Assembly (NCBI GenBank): GCA_019633425.1
Contig: WSUB01000181.1
Location: forward strand, 1-64,000
Source: Tulasnella sp. 424
Taxonomy: Eukaryota > Basidiomycota > Agaricomycetes > Cantharellales > Tulasnellaceae
Length of the DNA: 64,000 bases
Direction: 5' to 3'
The position numbers and the translations under genes were made by a program. The notes under the pieces are model-generated. The model ran no database searches. It was not told where the DNA came from and worked only from the letters and a program-made list of their open reading frames with translations. Of the stretch, positions 45,869 to 58,945 are shown piece after piece (position 1 is the first letter of the stretch; every line of letters begins with the position of its first letter).

Positions 45869-47340
45869 CGCGCGTCTTCGGATGTCGTGAAGTTGACGTT
45901 GGAGTACGTTCGCTTGCTAAGTAGACGGTTCTGAGCCCGTTGGTCAGAGCGCCAGAACGCTAAGTCTTTTGGTCCTGGTCCAAATTCGAACGGAGAGGTC
46001 GAGCGCTGGAACTGTCTCCACCAGTTTCGTAGCCCAGTTTGACTGGATTTCCGAGTGGTTTGAAATTGAAAAAAGCTTGGTGGCGATGGACGTATCGGGT
46101 TGGGAAAGCCAACACGAGAGTGCGGCAACAGGCGGCAACTGAACACACTGGAAGGGGGGTTTGTTGTTTTGGCTTATGGTGCGTGACTGCATTTTGTCTG
46201 GTTATTCTCTCTTCCAATCCCAGACATCTCGCATCGCCACCCCTGGCACCAACTGGCACTAGAACATTTGGAGATTGACCTCTCTTCTTGTCGCCTCTCG
46301 CTTCGGGCTCAAGACAATAGTTATATGGGGGGAAGACGCCCACTAACCGGACAACATCAAAAGCACTTTGCGATCGAACCATCTTCTGCGTTGCCACCAA
46401 GTCCATACAAATCACTGAAGATGCACTCCATTACTCGATGAAATTTGTCTCCAACATCTCTCTGACAACCATGAATTTTCGTGTGCTGGATGACTTCTCG
46501 TTTCCAACGCCACCGAGCCCTATTTACGACGTTTTCGTCGCCTGGCGGCTGAATTCTGTGTAGTGGCGCCAGTCTCCGATCCTTAAGCCCTTTGGTGGTA
46601 TGAATTAAGTCTTTAACTATTGGGATACTGAAGGATACCGCGAGGGTCGGACGGCTTCTATGTGTCTATGCGGCCTTCTTGGGCAACCTAGCAACACCGA
46701 ACCGTGCCCAAAGGTGCTCTTAGCCTTAGCTCCGAGTCAGTGCCTGCTCGGACTCTCTACCTGCAGCCCTGCTGAATAAAGTGCCTTGGCATGCTACTGT
46801 TCGAGAATACCTCAACCCCCCTTTCCGATCTGCCGGGCGGTGTGGACGCAGAACCCCAAGCAGAGGCGGGGAAGCAGGCCTCGAGCTTCCATTCTTAAAT
46901 AGAGTGATGCCTCTCCCGTGCGACTGGCCTGCTGGGAAGTGAATGCAGGCTGTCGTGTTCATCTTTTGCCGTGCGGCATCCCCTGCCCGACATCCCTCGA
47001 GCGGGCAGCATCCGACCAAGTCACACGTCAGACCGCGGACAGCACCGATGCATCGCGACGTCTTGGCGATTAATTCAAATGCCTACTGCGTCGGAAGGCT
47101 TCGAAACGGGCAGGCTGGTCACACGTCACGACTGTGCCCGCAATCGCTGGATTTGGTACCCCGAAGAAGAACGTGATATTACTACAATCTACATATATGG
47201 ACCTAATATTGCCAACATATCTAATGGCTTGGATGAGATGCGCGACATGCAAAAATAAAAGCGACAAAGAGTGATAAAGAGGAACGAAGATGCTACAGGA
47301 TTGGAGGACACGATGGATTTTGCACAACAACTTGAGATGA
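45869..47340. other. Intergenic region upstream of the Rad9-like gene
   Basis: About 1.5 kb with no supported gene on either strand. It includes the Rad9-like promoter and the 3' flank of the next minus-strand gene. Open frames here lack recognisable content. Confidence 0.5.
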
Positions 47341-48288
47341 TCACAGATTAGGCAAGAGTTCCAGGAATGGTGGGAGAGCAGGAGATGAAGGTGGTGAGGC
47401 AAACGAGACGCGTGCTGGTCTGCCGGAATAGCGTATCTGAAGCCGGTGCTGACTACCTTTGCGGAGGTGTGTGACAGCCCATCTGGAAAACACGTTCAAG
47501 AGAAGAATGTCAGCAACCAGGTTCGAGCAACTTGGGTCCCAGACTACTCACCCTTCGAATAGGAGGACATTTGCACCAAGCTTTGTCACTTGATCAGTGG
47601 CCAGAAGCTGTGCACGGGCGTATCGAAGGGCATCTCGAGTTTGGGATAAAGTGAACCCAGCAGACGCTTCGGGTGCGGGGAGAGAATTCCGGGCCGGCGA
47701 TTTTGACTTGGACCTGAAGAGTCGTCTGCAAGGGGTGGATGAGGTGGATTCGTCATCGGAAGAGTCGGATGCCGATGAAGACGATGAGGAGGTGGAACTC
47801 GTCGCCTGGCGAGAAAAGCGGAAACGGAAGTGAGGAGAGCCGCTTGAAGATGTTGATAGGCGGGAGAAGCGACGCATTGGTGAGGAAGTGGGGGAGGAGG
47901 ATGCCTTTGGTGAGGGTGGTGCTAGCAGCGAGGCAGGCGGGCTTGGAGGCGACGGTGGTGGCGAAGGCTTGGAGGACGTCGATGGGGCATCAAAAATGTA
48001 GGTCCGAGTAATGTCTGTTGATAGTACGAATTGCACGTCGACTTCTGGAGAAAGAAAGGCGAGAGGAGAGTCAGCGAGGGATGGTCTGCGGCGCGGTGGG
48101 ACCGACTGCGACCAACCATTTTCATCGTATAATGTCGGTACTAGATCTATTTCCTTGTGGTCTACTACTTCCCACTCTGGCTCGTGCTTTGGTCTAAAGT
48201 GCATTGGAGGCGTTTGAAGTGTTGGAGGATGGGGAGAAGGTTTAAGCAGTGAAAGCCGCGGGAGTGATGGATCGACGGCAAAGCCCAA
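47341..48288 (-). CDS. Hypothetical Ser/Pro-rich protein
   Basis: A ~292-aa protein in two exons (48288-47552 and 47482-47341), joined by a GTGAGT...CAG intron in phase 2. The N-terminus has an ordered-looking part (HEPEWEVVDHKEIDLVPTLY and RTYIFDAPSTSS). The middle is low-complexity Ser/Pro with basic segments (FRFRFSRQ; RSKSKSPARN). The C-terminus has a helical block (TRDALRYARAQLLATDQVTK) leading to GWAVTHLRKG and PPFLELLPNL. No known domain is recognised. The joined second exon ends cleanly at a stop and reads like protein, which supports the model. The function is unknown. Confidence 0.7.
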
Positions 48289-49044
48289 GGGGATGCGGTC
48301 TTATAATAAAGCGCATGGCACGGAATGAATTTTTGTTCTGCGGAGCTTTGCCCGGGCGCTCTCCACGCAGCCTTGACAGTACACACACGCCGAATGCTGA
48401 CTGTTTGGCGAAAGAACCTCGATTGTCGTCACGGCCTGCGTAACCGCGGCTGCCGTTCCCCACGGCACTAGCACCCCTCCCCAAATACACGCATCCGATA
48501 AGCTGCAATTGGTAAGCCGCCATATCTTCTCCCCCATCGTGTCTTCGATAACTTGGAGTCGGTCATCTCTTCCGCCTCCGTCTATATATGACCGAATCTC
48601 CACGACAGATAACGATGCGTGTGATAAACTGTTGGGTGTAACGGCCGCCGCAGCCGGGCGTTCGGGCTGTGTCCCCTTGTGTGTCCGCAAGTCCCCGGGG
48701 GCCGCAGTTTACGCAGAGCCTCACCACAACGACACGCATGCCAAGAGATTCCATCGCTTAGTTAGCAAATATGTGAGTCGTACGTATCAGTACTGGTGCG
48801 AATGGGCGTTTGCTCAGCTCGTTTATAATGCCAAGTAGTATACGTATAAATTGGGCGCTTACGCGTCAAATCGCGTCCAACGCCGACAACCTCTCCTTTC
48901 AAATGCTTAATTTTGTTCTGGTCTCGGGTCCGAACCTCGGCTATCCTCACTCGGGCAATCTCCGTGTCGACTCGACCTTCACATGACTATTAGCTCAAGG
49001 CAAGCATGTGCATCTATTAATATGGGTATTATGCTACGCGCGAT
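48289..49044. other. Intergenic region
   Basis: Holds the promoter of the Ser/Pro-rich gene and the 3' flank of the SNF2-family gene. No feature recognised. Confidence 0.5.
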
Positions 49045-52000
49045 CTAAAATCGAAACACAAACATCTGTCCACCCATGGCATTATTACCGCTACCGCCAC
49101 CAGCAGGAGGATCCCTCGCTGGCTTTGGTTTTGGTGCCTTGGGTTTGGGTTTGGGTGCACGTGCCTTGTTAGCAGGCTTCGCCTCCTCCACCTCCATCTC
49201 TGTGTCAGCCCCTGACAGGACAAGTCTCACACGCGGTCGACTTGGTCCATCACCAAACGACACTTTCTTCTTCGGTCTAGTCGAGTCTTGTTCCATGTCA
49301 TCTCCCTCCACTCTCCTTTTCAGTGCCTTACGCATCATAGGAGTCCCTGGCCCCCGGGTCGTCGACGCGCTGTCATTTGCGCCTTCAACCACGAACAGTG
49401 GCACATCTAGCTCTGTCTTCGAGTCGCTAGAGCGTAGCGACGAGGGATCAATAAACCTCGGGTTCTATCATACCAAGAGAGGTTAGCTCGGATTGGCTGA
49501 AAATACCTCGCTGCGCTTACAGCGACAAATTCCCGCATCACAACATCATTCTGCATCAACTTGTGCGTCCTCCCAAACTTGGCACGACGACTCAGCATCT
49601 CCTCCTCCGCAGTTCCCTTCATCACTAGGGTCTGTACTGTAACAGGTCGTTGCTGTCCGATACGGTGCGCTCGCTAATAAACATGGGTCAATGGGGCGTG
49701 GTCCAAGCCCCCAGCGAACGACCTGACCTTGATTGCCTGAGACTCCACATCAGGTTGCCACACGGGCTCTACGAAGATCACCCGATTCGCCGACGTCAGG
49801 TTCCTTCGAGGTTGGGTCGTCAGAGCGAGCCAACCGATGATTGCCCAGAGTCGACTTACAGTCCCCTCGCACCGTGCTTAAGCTCGAGCAGCAATGCCCT
49901 GTGCTCCATCTGCGTCTCGAATTCCTGTAAAACGCTCAGCTCGCTTCGATCCGGAAGGATCAGCGATCGTATTCGAAACGCGTCGAGTGCCTCCATTGTG
50001 TACGCCAATGACGGGAGAGATTCCGAAAAGATGAGGAAACGGTCGTCGGGGCACCGCAGGATCTGGCAACGCAAGCAAGTCGAATGAGGAAGGTCCCCCC
50101 TGAATCAACCTCTAATTACCCACCTCGTTGATAATAAAGTTGATTTTCGGGCTGGCAGAACCTTGGACGTGCACACCCAACAGAGGATGATCTAGCGGCG
50201 TGCCAGCAGCTAAAAGCGTATCCGGCCCAGCACTCCGATTCTCTCCCAGCACGGCCAATATCTGCGCCTCGGGTCTTAAAACCGGTGCAGCATCCTCATC
50301 CGCAGCCTTTTTCTTACTCTTCCCCCCTTTCGCATTCTTCTTCCCCGAGCTCTTCTTCACATCTTGCAGCAAAACGGGCGTCTCTACCTTGACCGGTGAG
50401 GCGGAGGGTGTCGGGGCCGTCGCGAGTGGAGACGCATCAGGATCGGTATTGGCTGGAGTTTCAGGCGCATTCTGATTTCTTCTCGTCCTGTCGGCCGCCT
50501 TGGCTTGAATCGCTGCTAGTTCGGCGTTGGATTGTTGTAGTATCGCCCTTTTTAACCGAGCACCTTTGAATTTCAAGGCTTCCGAATCCAGCAGGCATTC
50601 GCACCCCGCCTGGCGGAGGGACCTAACGTGAATCGTGTAAAAGTCGGTTGAGACGTTCTGGAAGGATGTCCGAGACGGGCTTTGAGGTGAGGCGCTGGGC
50701 GCAGACATCGAAGGAGTGGGGACTGAAAGAAGATTCCAAGCTGTCTGCAGGTCCTGAGGCAAGCCGCCAACCCGGACTGGAAGGTACATCGAACGCATCA
50801 TGGCACGCCACACATGGTTGGAGGCAGCAGCCACCCTTTTCGAAGGAGAATTCAGCGCTCCCCAGTCTCGAGGATTATAGGGGCGACTTACTGAAACTCG
50901 TGGGCTCTCGTTACAAGCTCAATATCGTCCTCCACCATGCCGCGTTCTATCGCCCTTTTAATGGAGTCTCCGCTCGTTTTCACGGCGTCGTCGATAGCAA
51001 TATCAAACCCTTCCCTGTTGGCAAGCCATAAACATGCCTGGCTCAAGTTTCGCAAGAGCTCGGCTAGCAGACGCGCGTTCAGAGGATGGAAGAAGTAGTC
51101 CCTGTCCGTCCTTTCCGAGTCGATGGCGTTGACTATGATGAATGACTGAAGGATATTGTACGTTATGGCCTGATATGGGGCCATCGAAAGGATGACAGAT
51201 GTATAAGTCAACGGTGGGAGGGCGACTTCGGATTCAATCTCTTCGATGCTGCGAGGTAAACCTTTGAGTAAAATAATATGTCGGGAAACAGCAAACACTC
51301 ACCGATGTCGAACCATATACCTCGACAAAATCTTTTCAAGCACCCTACCCGAGCCCCATCTCATCGCGGGAGAGGTGGCACAGGCGGGAGCAACGACGTG
51401 CGTGTGGAACAGCGTTTCTTGACTAGGCTTCGAGGACTGGAGTTCGTGGAAACCTCCTATCATGGGGCTGATGTTCTGTCCCAGGAATCCCGCAATCATG
51501 GTGGCTAGCTTGCGGAGGTCGCTTCTGTTTTGCACCATGCCACCTCCATTCTTGGAACTGGGGTCGGGGGTCGCGCCGTCATCCGCACCCGAGCTTGAGC
51601 CATCGTCTTCTAAAGATAGGGCGGACAAAGCGACGGAACCGACATTCACAAGGTTCGTTGTCGGTGTACCGGATACAATCCATCGGCGTTCCGCACTGAT
51701 ATGGCGAGCATGCATCATGGTCTCGGAGAGATTCGCGCAGACGTTGCCTTCGTCGACAATCATCCTAAGCCATCGTATTTGCGAGAACACCAGCTCGTAA
51801 TCTGGTAGTTTAGCTCGGCGTGTGACATCCGTAGTGAGGCCTACATGGAATTCCGAGTGAGGATGTAATACTTTTTCGCTTGATTTGAGTGCTTACGTTC
51901 ATGTGTTATCACCACGAGCTAAAACGAACCATAGTCCAGTCAGACAAAGACAATCATTCGAGAGACTAGACTCACTTACATCATAAGTATTTGCCAGATC

Positions 52001-53436
52001 ACTTGCTGGCGGAATAATGGTCAAGTCGTCCACCATCAAGATCTTCAGTGCGCCACGTCGCACATGCTTGCTCAGCTCCGCATTCCACTGTGGAAAGAGC
52101 ATCTTCGGAACAAGCAACAAGGTAGCATTTGTTAGCCATGTCTTGCTACTCTGGCCGGTACGTGTGCAGAACGAGCGCGTTCGTTCGTCCACGTTGGCGA
52201 GCGGGAGGCCTGAATAATAGAAAGGTCGAAGCGAAAGGTCGTTCAACCTTGCAGTAAGGGTTTCTGGGAGACCACTTCGTCGCTGTCGATACCATCCACT
52301 TGCTTCGGGATTCATTCGAATGAAATTGCATGTTAGGTCGAAGAGGCTTGGAATAGGACCCCCGGTTTGGTTTCTATTAGCGGGATCCCGAGTGGCCTCG
52401 TCAGCCAATGACCACTCCGTCCGTATTTTCCGGTCGTCGTTTTCAGGTCGTGGAAGCTGGTCGAGGGTAGAGAGTATCAATGCGATGCACATGACCGTCT
52501 TCCCTGTCCCCATCTCCTCGCACAGAATCCCTCCTCGCGCTGGCGAATATGCCGGAAGCGTCTTGCGCACGATGAGACGAACCGGGTCGATGTGGAACGG
52601 GGTAGCGTCGCCGAGAGATTGGATAGGGAGAAAGAGGGGACTCGGTTCCTTGGGGGTTTGGAAATGACTGTCTTCGGGATCCACCGCCAACTCCATGTTC
52701 AGCATGCGCGCGAGGGACCGTTTTTGATAATCGTGGAGCTGGGATATCAGGTCTTGCTGGTATTCATCAAACGCAAGAGCGACGGGAGAAGGGTTTTCCG
52801 GGGTGTGGTCCGGGCCGAATGACGTCTCAATGGATGGAGGGGATGGGAGGTTTTGGTAAACGACTGGAAGTGTGCGGTCGGCCTGCACGTAGGGTCAACG
52901 GTCAGAGCGACGGAACAGCCATGGGAAGAAAAAACTCACTTCATTGTGAGAGAAGAAGGGGTCCGTCGAAAAGGAAGGAGCTGCTTCCCATGCACTTGGG
53001 CATCTGGTTATGGTCGAGAGGACATTGCGCAGCTTTTTTGTGCCGTCGGCCAGGTCGGGGTGTCTTTGGAAGAGAGCTGCCTTGAGAGAGCCCTCGAGAT
53101 CTTCCTGAATTATGTAGACCCTGATAAAGGCAACATTGTCCCGAACAGCCCAAGCTAATCGAATGAAATGATGGGCTTCAAGCCAGTTCAATTCCCGTTT
53201 GAGGGATGGACTGATTGCACCTCGCGGCAAAGCGAGTTGTGCCACTCTGTCGAGGTCTAATTTCGATAGATGCCGAAATTCTTGAGGTTCCAAGGACGAT
53301 CCCTCAAGTTGTACGACCAATGTCCCAGCCGCGAAAAACTCTGGAGCCTGACGACCAGGAGAAGGGGGAAGGCAACGTGCATTAGAATGGGTTGGACGTG
53401 TGGACTAAAAAATGCACTTACGGATTCTACCTCCAT
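49045..53436 (-). CDS. SNF2-family ATPase/helicase-like protein
   Basis: A ~1268-aa SWI2/SNF2 superfamily-2 ATPase. Exons: 53436-53422, 53347-52940, 52882-51980, 51918-51897, 51840-51303, 51248-50892, 50835-50124, 50062-49860, 49803-49728, 49673-49521, 49464-49045. Motifs in order: Walker A in GGILCEEMGTGKT (~residue 260), LVVITHER, motif II as IVDEGN (~475; DEGH/DEAH is usual), motif III RRWIVSGTP, then a long insert, and the C-terminal helicase lobe with GLNLTSANRVIFVEP and motif VI QAIKRAHRIGQ (~1080). The C-terminal tail is basic and low-complexity. The insert is rich in Lys/Ala/Pro with a CxC but no clear RING finger. SNF2 proteins move or remodel DNA-bound proteins using ATP. The exact subfamily is uncertain. 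Exon 1 is only five codons, chosen because it supplies the only fitting ATG. Confidence 0.85.
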
Positions 53437-54106
53437 AGTTACAGAGCAAGATGCACCCCGCTGAGCAGTTGGACTTGTGGCTTTGCTCTCCGGCAGTGCA
53501 AAGGTCGGGTGGTTGACGCTTCACCTGGACCACGTGACGAACTCCCAAGCTTCGACCAGTGTAGTTCGGACAACCACCACAGATCGTTTGGTCAAAAGAC
53601 TCAAACCCAGAATAGATCATGGCACTCAATCACCTTTAGCAGGTAGCCAGAACTAAGTAGTCACGACACCCCGGGAGACGCGCGATCTTGGGTTTGGACT
53701 TCAGAAAGGTTGTGAGCTTTTTCGTCGCTCCGCACCAAGCTAGCCTTTCAGGTGCCCAGAGCTTTCATACCGTTGAAGGTTACTAGCACCTGAAGACTGT
53801 ATTCGAAGTAGTAACCTCCGTCTTTGCTTTTTAGAAGCGTAGGTTTTCGCCCTGAGGCTCAGGTGGTTGAGCATCATGAAGCCAGATTCCCAGAAGAGTC
53901 TCGTAGAGCGAGGATGTCACACACTATATTGCGCATTCATTGACTATCTAAATCCTGGGTCTACCTTATGACCTTTTTCCCACTTCCAATGAAAGATACT
54001 CGGCTCAACGGACATCACCGATATCCCTAGAAATCCCTTTCAAATTCAGCATTTGATTCGTCCCACCCGAGTTAACAAGAGGAAGCGCTAGTAATCTTGG
54101 AACCAG
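53437..54106. other. Intergenic region SNF2-like / aquaporin
   Basis: Upstream region of the SNF2-like gene and 3' flank of the aquaporin gene. Nothing else recognised. Confidence 0.5.
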
Positions 54107-55482
54107 TCATTGGGGTGGGACGAGCAATATCTCATAAATGGTAGCTCCAATAACGGACCCAGCCATTGGTGCTAGCTGTAAGCTCGGATCAGAATCGCAG
54201 TATGTCAGATATTAGAGCACGATGGACTTACTATTGGAGCCCAAATCCAGTAATGGCTAACCGAAAATGAGCACGGGAGGACCACTTTGAGGATGAAAAG
54301 CCTTACCTTCGGAAAGTGAATACTAGACGCGCCGTGATCAAAGGTTAGACACGTAACTGCCGGTATGCAGCAGATCTTATCTAACCTTCCGAGCCATAGA
54401 AGATAGCTGTCATGAGTCGAGGTCCGAAGTCTCTTGCGGGATTGATTGCGTAGCTTGTCTGCATGCCGAGTGAAGCCCCGATGCCCGTTACCGTAAGAAA
54501 TAAAACAAACGGCAGTGCCGCAAGTGGCAAGGGCTCTTTCCGAGTATCTGTCACCGCGAATACAACAAGAACGAGTATGGCAGTCCCTACAAACTTTGGT
54601 TGTCCTTCATCAGACACCAAACAATCCAAAAGCAGCAGCTCGATGCCTGATACCTCGTTGAAGAAGCACGAAACTGGGGGATGGGCGGAGATGAGATAAA
54701 ACGCCTAAGCATAAGCATAGCTGGAAGAAACCCCTCACCTGAAGACACGTAATCTAATGGGAAAGTTGTAAATAGGCCGGAAGTCCCTGGCGTAGTCAGT
54801 TGGCCGTTCTCGAATATTATAATGGCCCGATGGTAGAGGCAGAAGGATATCAAAGCTCCGGTGAAGCCACCCAAGACTTGAGAAAGAACAAAGACAGGCA
54901 ACTTTCGAAGTGGAAATCCTCTGAAAAGGGACAACGCCAGCGAGACCTGGAATGCACCGAAAAAGGTATTCAGGTCTCGAGGTGGGACGGAGCAATACGC
55001 CTCATGCATTCAACATACCGCCGGGTTAAGATGACCCCCAGAGCAACCTATTGAAATCCAAACACCAAGGGCGGTAGCAATCCCCCAGCCGAAGGAGATA
55101 GAGAGATAGGACTTGGAGCGGAATTTTAAGCGATTCGGTGATCCACTTCATAAGAGAGATCCGAACTCACCCCTTTCTGCGATGTGGTAACCTCGGTGTT
55201 GGAGGATAAGACGACTTGACAATCAACGGCCGTGCCGAGCAGTACGAGGATGAGTGTGCCGATGAATTCTGCCGCCGGTTCGTTCAAGTATGCCCTTGAT
55301 TTAAAATTTAGATTGCGAGAGGTCATCCAGAGAGGCTTCACATACCGCATCTTCGCCAAAGATGCTCTCGGCTTTTCATCTTTTGTGCTCCCGGTCTCAA
55401 TATCGTATATTTGTCCTGGAGCATATACCGTGGCGGAAGAAACAGAATCAAGGCTTCCCTGGTTATTGTGGTTCGAGTTCAT
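54107..55482 (-). CDS. Aquaporin / aquaglyceroporin (MIP family)
   Basis: A ~319-aa six-helix channel of the major intrinsic protein family, conducting water and possibly glycerol across the plasma or vacuolar membrane. Exons: 55482-55346, 55294-55171, 55111-55019, 54946-54739, 54673-54386, 54322-54307, 54256-54232, 54175-54107. Family marks are [20 protein letters not shown], the first NPA in GGHLNPAV (~residue 118, at an exon end), [17 protein letters not shown], the second as [10 protein letters not shown] (~262), and a final helix from [11 protein letters not shown]. Asp after the second NPAR is typical of glycerol-permeable members. Exon 6 is a 16-nt microexon encoding most of VFTFR. The 51-nt intron 1 is stop-free and in frame. 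The ATG at 55482 was chosen over an upstream in-frame ATG at 55566 because it gives a normal hydrophilic N-tail. Confidence 0.88.
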
Positions 55483-56028
55483 TGGGGCTAATAGTGAGCG
55501 TGAGGTAGACAGATGCTCCAAGGTTTTGATGGCAAGCCGCTTTAAATACAAACGAAATCTCTGCACTTTTCACGAGCGACTCCAGCTGATCATGTTGTCT
55601 GCATGGGAATGCAATGGGCGGCGCTCCAGTATCGCGTCACGGCAGAAGAGTCTGTCATGGGAAGGAAGGATGGAGCATAGCTGGGCTGCATGGAACGACG
55701 TTTTGTAAGATGTTCTCTTCCTCTGGACACGGTCAGAGTGTGGTAGTGCTGATAGGATGATCGTTCTCCCACAAGTGGCGCATCGTCCACGGCGCCTGCA
55801 AAGTTACGTTTTGTGGGGCTGGCGTCGTCCGGCAACGACAAAACCCGACTCTACCGTGATCAAGTGCAGATCATGGGTTAATGCGGCATCGAGCCAGATG
55901 CACTGCAGCAGGTCAGCGTCGTTGGGTGAGGGTCGCGTTCCCCGATCGTGGATGCGCGTGAAGTAGACATACAATAGGGTCCAGCGTGCTTTCACTTTCG
56001 ACCACGCCTCGCTCAAGCTGGACAGAAG
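55483..56028. other. Divergent intergenic region aquaporin (-) / CDC45 (+)
   Basis: About 550 bp shared upstream region of two divergent genes. No clear TATA box and no further gene. Confidence 0.5.
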
Positions 56029-58599
56029 ATGGTGTACATCTTGCCAAAGAACACCACAAGACCAGACTACACCTATGCAAAAGAATACCACAGAATCCTC
56101 AAAGCTCGCAGGACGACTCCAGAGTCCTCCATCGTGATGCTCGTCCCTCCAGACCTCGACGCACTGTGCGCTGCCCACATTCTTACCACTCTCTTTGGCC
56201 GAGACGACGCAAATCTTCGGACGATACCAGTGTCGGGTTTCAAGAACTTGCAGGACGTGAAAGACAGCCTGCTGGATGAGAAAGATGTCAGTCACACACG
56301 CGACTTTTTACCTCGTCGTTTGTTTGTTTACCGCGTCGCTCACCCATCGTCCGTGATTTTGCAGCAATTGCGCACAATAATCCTCCTAAATATCGGAGCC
56401 CTGCTCGATATCGGTGGAGACGAATGGTTCCAAGATTTTCCCTCCAGAGTCACCATCCATATCATCGACTCTTCCCGTCCCGTCGACCTGCATAATTTGT
56501 TTGGGAGAGCAGGATCGACCGAGGAGGGTGGTCCGAGGGTTGTCGTATGGGACGATGGCCATGCCGACAAATTAACCAAGGAGCGCCTCGCGTTCGACGC
56601 CGAAGAGGTTCGAGCCTTTCGCGATCGATCGACGGCGGGTCTCGTGGGCTGACCTACGACTGGTAGTTCGGGTTTGACAGCAGTTCGGACGAGGACCTTG
56701 ATGAGGAAGAGGAAGAGGACGTGACAGAAGACGAAGCAGAGGATTACGAGGGGGATGAAGACGGTTCTAAGAAGCGACGAAGATCAGCAAGTGATGACGG
56801 TCGCCCCGGTCGACGACGGAGGAGGCGTGAAGGGGACAATGCAAGTTTCTTGCTCACTCAGTATTAGTTGTCTCCAATTGACGCCGTTCGCTCTAGCTCG
56901 CTCGCCAGGAGGCTCGAGAGCAAAGAAGAATACACCAGCAAGTACTCAGCAACTACTATGGCTCGGGCGCTCACCACGGGCAAAGCGCAGCAGGCGTGAC
57001 ATATATCCTCGCCTCGGAGTTGGGCTATGCGGACAACGATTTACTATGGTTTGCCCTGACCTTTCCATGCTGTTATAGCTCTTAAGCTCATCAACTGCTT
57101 GCTCAGGTTGGCTATCCTTGGCCTTACTCATCAATACCTCTCAGCAGCCATTACAAGAGACCAGTACGAAGCCTACCATACCATGTTCAATAACGAGGTC
57201 GGACGACTTAATCCCCCAGTGACCACGGCATCGAAGGGATTCGGTGATGACGCGGGTGTCCAACCCTCAACAGAACTTCGTTTTCCATTGTTGCGGAAAT
57301 GGAACCTTTACGAAGCCATGTTCCATTCAGGCTATGTGGCCAACAAACTCGCTGTCTGGCATGAATCTGGAATAAGCAAACTCAATCGACTGCTTACTAA
57401 AATGGGGTATGTTGTCCGCTTTCAGTGGCCACCGCATCCCGCTCACTGTCGAACGCCCCGTGCAGCCTTTCTCAGAAACAAGCCCAACAAAGCTTCATGT
57501 ATATGAACTCGGAACTACGCGAGTCATTGCCCGACCAATTGGATAATATTGGGGCAGAATCTGGCCTCATAGAACTATCCTATCCATCATTCACCAAGTC
57601 GTACGGAAACGAAATGCAGCGAACATCGGCGGCGGACGTCTTGGCCGGAGCGGGTGCCTTATTGGAAGCTGCCAGGGGCGTTCGGCTAACTATCGAGGTT
57701 GAAGGAGGGAAGGGGGGCGGAGAGTTGTTTGGAGGAGAGAGAATCTGGGACCTCAGGAAAGAGTCAGGTCGAGGGAAGGAGAATGTCCCTCTGCGAAACA
57801 ACGGTCACGCTGGGTCTGACCAAATGTCAAGACCCGGAAATGGCCAACCAGAAAGTGGTGACATGGAAGAAATCGAAGCGGTTGGCGAACAGATGATTGA
57901 CGGGCAACCAGTCTCGGTCCACAACTTCTGGGCCGCGTTTGATGCTCTCGGGAATAAGTAGGTCTCCCCTCGACAGCCGCCTCGTCCCGCCTCGACTCAT
58001 CTATCACTTTTTAGCACGTCGCTTCTGCGGCAATCTCTTGCTCTCGCGATCTCCCTTCAAAAGGCCATTGTCCGCCAGGGGTGTGAAATACTCGGCAAAC
58101 GACGAATCCAATTCTTCCCAGAATTTCGCTTCATAAAGATCAACGAGGGCCCCGATCTGGCCACCTTTGCTCATCCCATGACTCTTACAAGACTGGTCTT
58201 GTGGCTGATCGAGGCGACCCGTGACCGAATTCCTCTGGTGCATGCCCAACGGCTCGGTACAACCAAGAAGGGGAGTCGCAAGTCTTATCCTTATGTGATA
58301 GCTTGCCATAATCCCTCCAAGAGGGCGTACACCGTTGTCGGCGTCACGGGTGCCCCTGAGATTGGCGAGGTCCGGAGGAAGTAAGTAGCTCCAAAAGAAA
58401 CCATCGATGTCGTCATCCTGACCACTCCTTCCTATCGCGATCCAGTCATTTCACTGTAGCTTTCTTACGAGCCAGAGACCAGTCGAGGGCTCGAACACGA
58501 CTAGGGACTTTTCAGACCAGTGTGGTGGAAGTAAACCAGGATGATTTGGCAGAGTTCATTGACGCGCTTACAGATGCGGACTCTGAAGACGAGGATTAG
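56029..58599 (+). CDS. CDC45: Cell division control protein 45 (CMG replicative helicase subunit)
   Basis: Orthologue of Cdc45, which with MCM2-7 and GINS forms the CMG helicase at replication forks. ~708 aa. Inferred exons: 56029-56286, 56365-56607, 56667-56840, 56909-57048, 57107-57406, 57466-57957, 58015-58380, 58446-58599. Marks: MLVPPDLDALCAAHILTTLF (DHH-like core), NIGALLDIGG, VTIHIIDSSRPVDLHNLF, VVVWDDGHAD, the acidic linker DEDLDEEEEEDVTEDE, NDLLWLAILGLTHQYL, FMYMNSELRESLPDQL, VHNFWAAFDAL and VVGVTGAPEIGEV. Two splice sites are unusual: the donor after 56607 is GTTCGA (weak), and the donor after 56840 appears to be GC (GCAAGT). Intron 1 (78 nt) is stop-free and in frame, but the family sequence runs directly from EKD to QLRTIILLN. 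The right end (DADSEDED) is acidic as usual. Confidence 0.9.
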
Positions 58600-58945
58600 T
58601 ACTCCATTGGATTTCCTTTTCGATCTTTTTTGTTTTCTAGGCATTTCCACTTGTTCATCTGCACGCGTTGTATCTCATATGGTTCGCTTTCTGTTATCCC
58701 AATCGCACTAATGTTTAAATGGAACCGGCGACCTTGCACGCATTATTTTCGCGACTTAGGCCCTTTACTCCAGGGCATAGATTTCTGTGTACTGTAGATA
58801 TTACAATGCAGAGTGTCCAAGATAGATCTGACGGTATGAATAGCAAGCAAAACAAAACACACTAGCACAGCATGTGCGGCTTGATGGAGAAGGGTTAATA
58901 ATACAAGACCTAACTTCTATCGTGCCGCATTTAAACCAAGACAAT
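58600..58945. other. Convergent intergenic region CDC45 / KH protein
   Basis: About 350 bp between two 3' ends. No terminator-like or other feature is clear. Confidence 0.5.

Noticed and set aside
45960..46415. 150-codon minus-strand open frame upstream of the Rad9-like gene
   Set aside because: No motif, overlaps the promoter region, and is probably accidental.
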